Virus record (IMG/VR): IMGVR_UViG_3300010155_000131
Coordinates: 1-21,209 of that record
Direction: 5' to 3' (one strand)
Source of the DNA: a virus
DNA length: 21,209 nucleotides
In this document: in pieces, positions 1-11,200 of the stretch
How positions within the stretch are numbered: the first letter of the stretch is position 1
How the letters are laid out: each line of letters starts with the position of its first letter
The notes under the pieces: model-generated
Database searches by the model: none
What the model saw: the letters and a program-made list of their open reading frames with translations, nothing else
Told to the model about the DNA's origin: nothing
Program-made: the position numbers and the translations under genes

Positions 1-1231
1 CCATTTTTGATGCTACCCAATTATTTGAATATATATAATTTGAACCAATAGGAGAGCCATCATGACTAAGTGTTACTTCATCACCAATCGGAGTTGCGCG
101 CAAATCAACAACCTTTCCATTGTAAACTATTTTTCTTTTTAAGGCTTGTCCATTTTTAACAACTTTATTTATATTAAATATTCTTTCCCTGAAGCTCTTA
201 TAAAATTTACCAATGGGCTTGGCCGGCGTTTTGTCGGGAAATGCTCTTCTAAGCGTATTCAATTGTGGTAATAAATCGGCTTTATCTCCAAAAGTTTCTA
301 GAATAAAAGAAATATTATCCATCATTCTTTTAAGCTTGGCATTTCCTGCTTCCTTCTCGTATTCTCCAGAATATTGATTCAATAGATCTTGAAAATTTTC
401 AGCAATCTGTTCATGAGATATCTTATTAACTTTATAAGCCAAAGAATCGATTGCAATCATGGCGGTCTGATCATATATCGCATCATTATTATCTATATAT
501 TCTGATTGATTTCTGTCTGTTATTAAGCCATTCTCGAAAACTTTCTCATATGAAATATCAGATATTTGAGTATCAAGAAGCAGCATATTAGCGTCTTCTT
601 CTTTTTCTGGTAAATCATCCAGATTTTCAGTACTGGCAAACGCCAATACTTGCATTGAAGTTACGGAATTCCAAGAGTCTGGAAGAATTTCTTCTGCCTC
701 AACTCCTCCATATTCTACAACTGATGTTGGGGACCTAAATGTTTTTTCCGACATATATTTTAAAATTTTATTTCCATTTTCATCAAATAATGTCTCTGGT
801 GTTTCTGATAACGGATAAATCTGACTTAAATATACTGTCCCGAAATCTACCGAATAACAGCGGCCTTTACTTCCATTAAGACAAATTTCGGTTTTTCCAG
901 AAAATAATGAATTTGTATATTTATACAAAGCTAAAGGATTTACTTCTCCATTTATTATGTCTTCATAAAAGCCAGTATGGCTCATATTAATCATAATTAA
1001 TGTATAATAATTTATTTTTTCAAGAGCAGATTTGTAAGCACTTTCATCTGATACGGCTACTCCGTTTTCTGACACCACTCTATCGATTTCATCAGATACA
1101 AATACAGATGTTTGAACCCTTAGTTGACTTTCGGAATCCGTCCCTTCAATATAAATTCTATCGATAAATGGCGCCGGAAGAAATTCACCAATATTACTTC
1201 GTACATCTCCCTTTAAAATTAATCTAGACAT
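1..1231 (-). CDS. Unrecognised late-cluster protein, partial (C-terminus beyond left edge)
   Basis: I translated this frame by hand: it is open from the ATG at 1231-1229 to the window edge, giving 410 residues with no stop, so the 3' end is missing. The start is chosen because a GGAG Shine-Dalgarno sequence (1240-1243) lies 8 bases upstream, and the start overlaps the end of the preceding gene by 13 bp, as elsewhere in this cluster. The protein begins MSRLILKGDVRSNIGEFLP. It has no signal peptide or obvious membrane segment, is fairly acidic and mixed alpha/beta in look, and has a helical stretch around residues 255-330. I do not recognise a family. Its place directly downstream of baseplate genes, in the same tight operon, suggests a virion or assembly protein; that is inference from position only. 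Confidence 0.85.
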   Translation of the reverse strand, partial: MSRLILKGDVRSNIGEFLPAPFIDRIYIEGTDSESQLRVQTSVFVSDEIDRVVSENGVAVSDESAYKSALEKINYYTLIMINMSHTGFYEDIINGEVNPLALYKYTNSLFSGKTEICLNGSKGRCYSVDFGTVYLSQIYPLSETPETLFDENGNKILKYMSEKTFRSPTSVVEYGGVEAEEILPDSWNSVTSMQVLAFASTENLDDLPEKEEDANMLLLDTQISDISYEKVFENGLITDRNQSEYIDNNDAIYDQTAMIAIDSLAYKVNKISHEQIAENFQDLLNQYSGEYEKEAGNAKLKRMMDNISFILETFGDKADLLPQLNTLRRAFPDKTPAKPIGKFYKSFRERIFNINKVVKNGQALKRKIVYNGKVVDLRATPIGDEVTLSHDGSPIGSNYIYSNNWVASKM

Positions 1232-2241
1232 ATTTCGGGCTCCGTAACTGATCCATAAATATCATAAAACAAACTTTTATCCTTCTCTTGTTCACAATCA
1301 AAATCTAAATCAATATAATATGATTCTTTATTAAATATTGAGGCGCCCCTACAGGCTAAGTCTTGTTCTACTTGTGTATCGAGCAAAACATCAAAATAAT
1401 ATTCAATACTACCTGTTGATAATCTATCTACATCAATTGTCTTTTTGGTCTCTGAAACCAAAAAACCATTTTGTACTTGTGGGATTTCTTTCTGGAAATA
1501 TTTTCTCAATAAATTTTCTTTTGCAAAAATAGCATTTTCGACACTGCCCGTATGGGGTGTATCTAAAATCTGGAAGACTTCAATTTCAAAATTTTTGTTG
1601 AGCAATTCTGTATTTAATTCTTCAGTATAATATATCGGATCATCACTTATTAATTCAATAACATTATTATCCATAAATACTCCAGTTTTATTATTTAACT
1701 CGCGGACATCATGAGGATCAAAATTGAATTCATTTTCTGATACCCTTAGTGTATAGCTTGCGGAGATATTAAGTTGCGGAATTAATGTATCATTAGCGTT
1801 ATCTTTTCCAACTGAAGAGCTAATTCTACTTTGTAAACTAGCTACTTTCCAGGCCGGCGCATGATTTTTTGCACCATCTAAAAGAGCATCACCTATTGCA
1901 GCATCAAATTTAAAAATAGTCGCATCGGGAACCGTCATGCGCCCTGTAATGCTGGGGTCATCTTCAAAGTTTTGGGCCCCGCCGGCACTTTGCAAAGTTT
2001 CCTCCACATCTTTAAAAAGTACTAAACTTTCGAGATATTGTGTATCATCTTTAATGCGCTTATCAACGTTATTTTGATTTTCTACAGAACTGGTGTTTGC
2101 ATATTTTTTATCATAAATAACGTTATCATCATAAAAAGCATAATAAGTTGGTTTAAATGTGCCAATAGAGAGAAGATAACGACCATATGAAGTCAATTTC
2201 AAATCAAAAACTTGTTCTTTTTTATTAATAAATTTTGCCAT
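1219..2241 (-). CDS. Unrecognised 340-aa probable virion protein
   Basis: A complete 340-aa frame. The ATG at 2241-2239 follows an AAGGA Shine-Dalgarno sequence with a 5-base spacer; that sequence overlaps the stop codon of the upstream giant gene, so translation is probably coupled. The first 45 residues look like a well-packed conserved module: MAKFINKKEQVFDLKLTSYG, then a segment rich in Tyr/Phe/Asp (YYAFYDDNVIYD). I have an unverified impression of similar N-termini in hypothetical proteins of uncultured tailed phages, but cannot name a family. The rest is mixed, with long acidic stretches and no membrane segment, signal peptide or catalytic motif that I can see. The gene ends TAA inside the start region of the next gene. 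The setting points to a tail or baseplate accessory protein; function unknown. Confidence 0.93.
   Translation of the reverse strand: MAKFINKKEQVFDLKLTSYGRYLLSIGTFKPTYYAFYDDNVIYDKKYANTSSVENQNNVDKRIKDDTQYLESLVLFKDVEETLQSAGGAQNFEDDPSITGRMTVPDATIFKFDAAIGDALLDGAKNHAPAWKVASLQSRISSSVGKDNANDTLIPQLNISASYTLRVSENEFNFDPHDVRELNNKTGVFMDNNVIELISDDPIYYTEELNTELLNKNFEIEVFQILDTPHTGSVENAIFAKENLLRKYFQKEIPQVQNGFLVSETKKTIDVDRLSTGSIEYYFDVLLDTQVEQDLACRGASIFNKESYYIDLDFDCEQEKDKSLFYDIYGSVTEPEICLD
1240..1243 (-). promoter_or_regulatory. Ribosome binding site of the left-edge partial gene
   Basis: GGAG on the minus strand, 8 bases before the ATG at 1231, lying inside the end of the 340-aa gene. It decides this start for a gene whose 3' end is outside the window. 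Confidence 0.7.
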
Positions 2242-2246
2242 TTTAA

Positions 2247-2251
2247 TCCTT
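2247..2251 (-). promoter_or_regulatory. Ribosome binding site of the 340-aa gene
   Basis: AAGGA on the minus strand, 5 bases before the ATG at 2241. It overlaps the TAA stop (2252-2250) of the upstream giant gene, so ribosomes ending there sit on the next start. This supports the chosen start. Confidence 0.75.
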
Positions 2252-5200
2252 AATAATTACCGCCACCTCGATTGCGACCTCGATTTGTTGTACGATCTGT
2301 GGCTGTTGATCTGGTCGAGCCTTTTTTCAAGCCCTGTCCATTCTTAGCTTGCTGTCTACCGGTCGAGCCTTTTTGTGGGACCTGTCCATTCTTAGCTTGC
2401 TGATTGAAATTTCCTGCCGAAAGCTTTCCTTTGCTTAATTGCTTGGTAGAACCTTGATAAAGTATTTCCGTATCGAATTTAACAGATTCTACAAATGAAA
2501 TATAATCATAAGGCCAGTTAAATTCAAGCGGATACGTGCTAGATTTATTTTGAGTTCCTTTCTCAAAAATTTCGCCCTTATTCGCTGATTCACCAATTTG
2601 AGAAATAACTTGATCTTCATATTTAGCATACGAACGTTGTTTGACTTTAAATATCATCCATCTGGTATTTTCATCAACTATGCTCTCGGCATCTAATAAT
2701 TCATTATCCGCAAAGGGATGAGCTATGGAGGTAGCAGTTTTCGTAATCTTCTTGTAATTCCGAGGCGCTAAGTTTTGCCAAATATAACTTAGATCGTCTT
2801 TATCAAATGTATATTCAAATTCAAAAATATACATTGCCATCGGATCAATTGTAAGATTGTTGATAAAATCAAATTGTGGTGGTAAATTATATCTCTGCAT
2901 TTTTTGAACCAATTTTCTAATAGATTCGCCGGCAGTTTCCAATGAATCGCCCTCTTTGCTGCCGATAGCCGAATCTAAACAAGCATTTATTTTCTTTCTA
3001 TCGACTGGAAAGAATGTTTTATTTTGTTGCCTGTAATTAGTTAATTTTGAATCTGTTGTTGATACTATTGTTTGATACGGAATAGCCACAATCGCCTCTC
3101 TAATAGTTAGAGCATCGGCCAATTCTCCCAAACGTTTCGAGATATTATTATTATCGAACTTCACAACATCTGTTAGTGATTTCATTCTTCTATGAACGGC
3201 GGCACCATTTAGGCTAGCATTCTCTTTATTGTAGGCGCTATTATTGTTTACAACTTCATAATGATACTTAAGCCATTCCACAGGAATGTCTCCAATTTCT
3301 AAAAAGATTCCTTTTGCTGGATCCGGGTCAATTATACCAAATTGATGCCACATTCCTCGGGGTACCGATGCTGAAGAATATGTTGGAAGACTAAGATTAG
3401 AGGCTGCGTTTGTAATCGGATGAGCCCCTAAGTTATTAAAGTTTAGCATTGGAGTCTCCATTTTGGGCTGGATAACCCATTTCTTACCAACAGTTTCGTT
3501 TTCAGATGATATCGGATTACCAAATTGATCCATTCTCTGTCTTGTTACTCTTTCAACTCCAAAACAATTAATACTGGCAGTAATTTGCATTGCATTCAGA
3601 TTGACGTTGGCGCCATCATAAATTAAATCACCGACACCGCCATAATCTGGATGGGTTGCATGACTTCCACTAAATGTAGGCAATAATTGTGTACCTGAAA
3701 GTGCAACAGACGCACCTACACCGACTGATGCTGAAATACCAGGGTCGGCGCGCCAAAAAACTGTTTTTGCTTCTGATAATATCTTTTCCAAATCGTATTT
3801 TGTATCATGAGTTGGCGCAAAAATAAAATCAAGCCATGCTTCGCCATTATAATATGGAGGTGTATACGCCCAATTAAAGCCGGCGGCGCTATCTGCAGGA
3901 TCTGTTAAAGCAACATTTGATGATGTTGCGTAAGATGAAGAAGGTCTTCCCGCGATTGGGGGACCAAAGGCTGTCGGACGGCTATACATTGTGAAATCTT
4001 CTTGTAGCTTCTTTTTCGGCGCTTGTCGCGGATCTTGTGGCAATGGAAAAACACCATTTGTAAATTTTTTGGTTGTAGAGTTATATGCCCTGCCTCCATA
4101 CTGACCATATGCAAGATTATTTCCGCTGGATCCGGATTCATATCGATATACCCTGCTTCCACTCATTGAGCGACGAATCTTTAGGCGTGCTCCAAAAATA
4201 CTTCCAGATTTAAATTCTAAATCAGATGTAACTGTATTCGATTCAAGTCGAGTATAGGCGCCGTCTTTCAAAAAGAAGTTTCCTACTTCTCCAAAGAAGT
4301 TAGATGCCATCATAGAATATAATGGATCACCCTCTCCCCTAAAGGAAGATGTCACATTGTTGAGAGAGGCCGAGGGGTGAGGTTCAAAATCAAAAAATCT
4401 TAAGTTATTAAGATATTTTTCAGGTTTAATTAAAGCCTCGAAAGGAATTCTATAATCCCAAAATGATCCACCTTCATATCCTTCAATTCCGGGGGATGAA
4501 CTAGTAGTTTGAGTAGTAATCATCCACGTCGAAGAATTCGTGGTAATGTTGCCGTAATAATCTTTCATATATTTCGTATGATCGGTAATAATGGGATAAT
4601 CAACAGCTATGCCAGATTTAATTGTATTATACAATAAACCAGGAGAAAATAAAGTTTGCATTAATGGTCGTGTAATGCCCGATGTAGCGTTCGGAACAGA
4701 AGCAACGTTATCTTCTCCTACTATTGAATTACCAAATGAATTCTTAAATCTTTTTACCAATTCAACAGTACGTTGCGCAGGATAAAACCCATTATAAGGA
4801 TTAAGTCTAATTGATGCACTACACACTAACATTATTTCTTTTGCATCTAATAATGTTTTTTCTTTAACGTTTAAGAATTCAGTCATAAATTCAGAATTTG
4901 AATAATCTTTGTAGAAATCAGCTTGTGAACTATTTTTGTTTGTTCCTACAATTTCAAATGTATCAAACTTATTATTCGCATCAATGCCAAATTTCATATA
5001 ATCTTCAACATGTTCGCTTATTCTAAATTCAGGAATTACCGCATAACCTTTAATAACTTTAGTTAAATCATCCTTATAGGCATCATAATCATCAAACCAG
5101 GGCGTCGAAGAAGAAGCCTGGAATACAGAACCTGTACCTGATTTTATCACAATGCCCGCTTGAGTATCAGCTTCCCAAACTGCTTCGCCGGCGCCGAAAC

Positions 5201-8200
5201 CAACAACATTTGTAAATTTCGAGGTATAGGTTATAGATCCAGTTTCGGGAATGGGCATACCAGAAGGGCTAACAACGGTGTTGGGCCCCGGAAGGGTATG
5301 TTTTCTGGAGTATAATCCGGAAGCTATAAGATTTTGTCTTTTGTTTGCGATAACGACTGCAAATGTTCCCGATACAATATGGAAATATTCATTTTGTAAT
5401 TCACCAGCAGAATTCGTCCCTCTCAAAGCAAGTGTAGAATTTTTGCTAATTGAAGATATGGCGCTTCTGGTGAGAAACCCTAATGGGGCATCTAGTGGCC
5501 ACGAACTTTGACTCACTCTTAGTCCAAAGGAGTTAGTTAAAACATTATCATTATGTAAGTTATTTCTATCTAGCTGGACATTTCTCCAATATAAATTATC
5601 ATATCCTACTCGTGTAGAAGAGCCAGATGTAAATTCATTTATTGCAGAAGGAAATAATGTTTCAGAATAAAGAACCCAATTTAATTTATAATTAGTTGAA
5701 GTGTTGGCGATATCAATAATTTGGCTAAATGGGGTCTCCTTAGCCGGCGGGTTGTGTAACAATCTTTCATTCAATTCCGAATCACTAAAATAGAGATTCT
5801 CGTTACCATAAGTTGTCTTTAGGGTGACATTCTCATTGTCAATATCCACATTAATTGAAGCTGGGCGTCCTCGTAATGTGACCGGCTTAACAGTATATCT
5901 TTGGGATGTTCCCATTTCAGCCGTAAATGTATTCTGCATGCGATGTCTTCGCAATATTGGATGTTGTGCGGGCCCTGTTTGTGGGGCGGCACGATATCCA
6001 AAAACATTTTTGCGTCTTGCCATAAGCAAATTGAAATAATCTGCTTTTCTATTAAGATTGCCTGGAATTTTATATTTAGTTAGTAATGTATTATTATAAT
6101 AATTTGTAACATTTGTAACAAGGGCGTATCCTTGATTATTATCGTTGTTTGCATCAATAGGATCGACTACATATATATTAAGACCTAAAGTTGGTTGATA
6201 AATTGATGCTGTTCCTGCTTTGCCCAAAACTGAACTAGCAGATACGAAATCAAAATAAGCAGTCCAGCCTGTAGCAGAACTAGAATAATAACCGGCTTGT
6301 GGCCCTGTAACCGGGGCATAGCCATAATAACGTATTTCATCTGGGCCTTTTAGGGCGCCAGAAGCTAATGAGCCAGTAACCCATGCATATTGACGATCTG
6401 CCCGGGGAATCTGATGTTGCACGTAAAAGTTATCATATTGAGAAGAAGTGGCGAATGTTCCATCAGCATTCTGAATAATTCTTTTGCGAGGATTTCTCTG
6501 AATCTTGTTAAATGCCGGCGACTGATCGTAGGAGGCGCCAGGATTTGTAACCAGTGTAGAATCTCTACCAAAGCGGCCGGCATGCCTTGCAAGATGTGTA
6601 CGAAGACCAAAATCTTTTCCATGAATATCAGATACTCTAATTCCGGCAGTTCCGGATCCGACCGCCTCAGACACAGTGCCAGATATATTCTGATTTGGTC
6701 TTATAACTGTTAAGTTTCTATAATTGAAAGCATTATATACAGAATATTCATCTGAGCGAATGTCATTATAGCCAACGCCCATTGTTTCTAAGCCGCCACC
6801 AGATGAAAATTTACCACGAATAATTGTTTTATTGGCACTAGCTGTCAGATAATTGATTGAATATGCTGGTATAAACTCGAAATGATTGTCCGCGTCTCTT
6901 CTTATATCAAGAATAGAACGCCCTTGTGACGCCGATGGAGTGTTCGTAATTTGAGTTGGCAATGTGGGCTGATTATCTACAAAACCCCGGGGATTTGAAA
7001 AAGCTCCGACACTACTAACAACTTCATATTTATGATTGTAGTTTCCTAACTTTGTAGAGCCAGTTGTATGATGAATATTGCGAATATTTACCGGTCTTTT
7101 CGCAATATGATCGCGGTAGTATACTGCTTTTTGAGATGCAGTCATTGGATATGGCGTAGCGCCCACTGCATTTGCTTCTGGCCATGGATAATCAGCGCCC
7201 ACCATAGCTATACCACCACTAATAGCTCGAATTGCATCACACGTATCTAGAAGTATTTTCCATGCCTCTGGGCGCGTTTTATAATCATCTGAGCCCGTAT
7301 TCAAACTTATGTGCCGTGATTGATGACCTCCGACTGCGAATTCAGTAAAGGGCCCCTGGGCCGGCTTTTCCATATCGGAGCCATATACATCATTGTGTAA
7401 ATTCGTAATCATCACATTTGCTTCAATTTTTTCAATAACCTCTTTATTGTAGCCGGACTTAACAGAAGAACTTATCAAATTAAATGGAAATGCCATCGAT
7501 GATTTGACATTACTATAGCCTGTTGCATTTTCCCAATCGCGCCCATGCTGAACCTTCATAATTCTCTTTGTTTTCTTATTTGGATACGGAACGAAAGAGG
7601 CGCTTTTTTCTGCTACTAAATCTGCTGTAAATCCAAGCAAAACGTTTTGTGGTACAAAAATTCCACCACTTTGATTAGTTGGGCCGGCAGGATATAATGC
7701 ATTATAAGTAAAATCTATTCTCTTATTATTGTCAAAATTCACGCCACCTTTAATAATACTAGGAGAAGTCGTTTCCCCTCTGGTAAATTCTGATACGTAT
7801 GGTTTGGAGAAATGTCTACTTATACTTTGGTTTCTTTTATATGTTGTTCCATCGGCGTCCGTAAGAAATACTGGATTTGGATCGCTAGATAATCCGATGT
7901 TAGCAGCAATTTCTTTTAATGCCAAATCAACATTAGTATCACCAGAAGATTTAAAGCGGTTAGGCCGGGCGCCATGGGGACGTGGCGATGCATCGGCGTC
8001 CTGCAGTCCTTCTTCCTGCTGGTTATCACCATCGTCCCCAAGAACAACAAAGCCTAATTGTGGGGCGCCCAAAAGAGCAGCTTCTAGATCGGGGGGCTTA
8101 AATTCAAGAGTTGGAAATTGAGTTTTATATTTATTTCTTTCTAAAACATGACTTTCGATTATGTTATATGTATCATTAATAAATCTTGCAGAAGCCGGCA

Positions 8201-11200
8201 CTAATTGCGCAATAATCTCCGCAATTGCATCATCAAGCCATTTATAATAATTAAGAAATTTTTCTACATCAGAAACTTGTGTGACTCTTCTAAAGAAGAT
8301 TTCTCTTAATTTTTCTAATGACTTATAGCGTTCACGATATCGGTTAACAGGTTCGCCAATTAAATTATTGAAATCAACAACTCCGGCAAAAAATGCCAAC
8401 ATCTCTTCCGATATTGCATTATACATGCTCTTTTCAAGAGTATAAAAATATTTTGGACGTGTCTCTGGAATTGGGAAAAATCTAATACCTGCAGATGAAG
8501 CCTGAACCATTTCCGAATACACGGGGCCCTCTGGATCTATAAGTTTTAAAGAATTGAGACGTTCTTTATTTATTACATCAGTAGAGCTAGTTACAAATCC
8601 ATATCCATAGCCGGTATGTTGATACCCACTAATTCCGCCGATCCAGTCATAATTATTTCTTATATCTGCCGAGCCAGAACTAATGTCGCTTACATAATAA
8701 AAATTACCGCCACTATCTGAACCAGTTATATTATCGAAAGTCCAATTTAATGCTAAAGTATTAAGATTTAAAGCATCTGATCCCGATAAATTGCTATCTA
8801 AAGCAGAAATGTTCTGATATGATCCCGATATGCCCCTATTGTTTATATCATACAGGTGTTGTTCAACATCATTATTCTCAAGATATTTCGTCCAATATTT
8901 TAAGCTAGTAAAAAGAATATCACTTTTATCAAGAATGGCTCCTGTGACATTTGTTCTTCTCGAACCAGCATATAATCTCTTAGCTGATTTTGCGAAATTC
9001 GATCCTGTTGTTCTGGAAAGAGATGCTGTCAATAAGAAATTATTCTGAAGTGTATCACCAACAGCGTTAATGCCTCTAAATTCTAAAGTATAGTTAGACA
9101 CAGTAGAACCAGTAACTAAGGTCGCTAGCGGATAATTATCCGGCTTAATTCTAACAGAAATATTCCATTGTTCATTATCATAGGTATCAAAAAAGACACT
9201 GCTTGTTAAAGTGGGAAATGGATATGGAGAGTTCGATGATGTTAATTTAAAATAAACGTTTTTTGATTTTTCGGCATCTCTAATCGCGAGGACTTGAAAG
9301 TTTGCATCATCAGTAGTTAGCCAAGTGGTATCATCAGCAGAAGCTGTGTTGGCCTCATGCATACCAAATAAAGAAATTTGTCGATAATCTCTATCATATG
9401 ATGCATCTTGTAAAGAAAATCTAGGAAAAATTATATTTGCTTCGGCTGTAAACCCATATCTATCTTCTTTATCGCTAGCATAAGTTCCAGAAATAAATCC
9501 GGCTGCATTCGAATTAGAAGAATCTGCTTTTTGATATACAACGCCGGCAAGATTACTTCTTTTATTGAAATTAATTGATGTATTCTCGGCCAATATTAAT
9601 TGTAAATTATCTTTTAATTCGTAAGTTTGACTATCAACATATGTCTTTAATCTCAATACTTTATCGTCTAGGTAGAAACATCTAAATACATTTTTAATTG
9701 CCTTTTCTGTGCCTTTTGCCTTAAAAATACCAGCTAAACTATTGTAAAGATTTAAATAAATTAAATTCTTTGTTTCATTCAGATCGGATTCAAACAAAAC
9801 ATCTTGATTTCTATTTAAGAATTTCTCAAACACGCTTGAATCAACAAATAGTTCTGGAGTATAAAGCCCAAGTGATTGAGGCAAATGTTCTGCGAATGGC
9901 AATGGAACAGCTGACGCACTAGTATAGGTTGTTCTCTTAAAGGAAGGTACAGCGGAAATTTGTAAATAAAGCTTATCGAAATATGCAGCTACAATGTGCG
10001 AAAGCAATCTTAAATCACTAGTGTAATTTTCATCTTCTTCTAGTACCCATGATGGAGCTAAATTAACAAAAGCAGCATTATTGTTTGCATCATGATACTC
10101 GCCTTTGGTCAATAAATCTGTCTTTAAAGAAGTTACGTCCGGATGAGATAGATATATAATTGGATCTTTATATTCTGTTGATGCAGCACTGGCGTCAACA
10201 ATAGCAGATGAAGTTGTTCTAGAATTGGAACCATAACCTGTCCAGACACCGTTGCTTATGCGACCAGAATAATCCAGCACAGTACTGTCAGTACTTGCGA
10301 CTGTGGTTATCCCTTCATTAAATTTAAAATAAATACCGAGTGTCGCATTATTTATGTCAGTATTTGCACCGCCCCTTATGTTATCGTTGTAATAACGAGC
10401 AATTTGATTCGAATCTCTTGCGATTTTCCAAAATCTAAATTCGTCCAAAGAAGCACTTAATTTACCTGCAGTGGCGGCGCCAACCGGACCAGCAGGCGAA
10501 GCTGCGGGAGTTAAAAGGGCCCCTATGCGTCCCATCATATTTTTACTCTTCAGCGCATTAAGGGGCGCCGTCCAGGCTGGACCAGTAGCACTACCGGTAA
10601 TTACATTTGTATCTTCTATGGCCCCGGTAACATATAATTTTGTAACAAAAGAACTACCTGAATTCTGCAGACTAATCGCATAATGCTGGAATGATTTTAA
10701 AGAGCTAATTGTTAGATTAGTGCCAATCGATTGTTGATATATGCCGGATGTACCAGATAATGCCGTAATCAAGAAAGGAGAACCGGACGCGTCTCCGTCC
10801 AATTCCACTCTGATTCTTCCATAGTCGCTGCTTCCAGAAGTTTCATTGTTCCACATATCAAAGATAACTTCTTTTTCAGTTTTGGCATTTGTAAAAGCAT
10901 CCTTCTTGAGCCAAAATTCAATGGTCACGCCGTTGTCAAAATCGGCTTTAAGATTTGATTCACGAGAACCAGAAGCATAATCCGATGGTAATCCTTCGGA
11001 AGTATAAATATCTGTGTTGTATATGTTTGAAAATTGGTATTTATTATTTGTTGGATTATCAAATATTTGAGTTAATTTAGTATAAGATGCGGTATTTGGT
11101 CCACCAAAAAAAGTAATATATTCTGGAGTTGCTGGTGTTCCATAGCCATCTGACAAGGAACCATCTAAAGAGCCCCACCCATCATTACTTAATCTAACAT

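Noticed and set aside
7729-8121. 130-codon open frame on the plus strand
   Set aside because: Lies wholly opposite the giant gene, whose frame is continuous, and its translation looks like the complement of Ser/Pro/Gly-rich coding sequence. No ribosome site or family resemblance.
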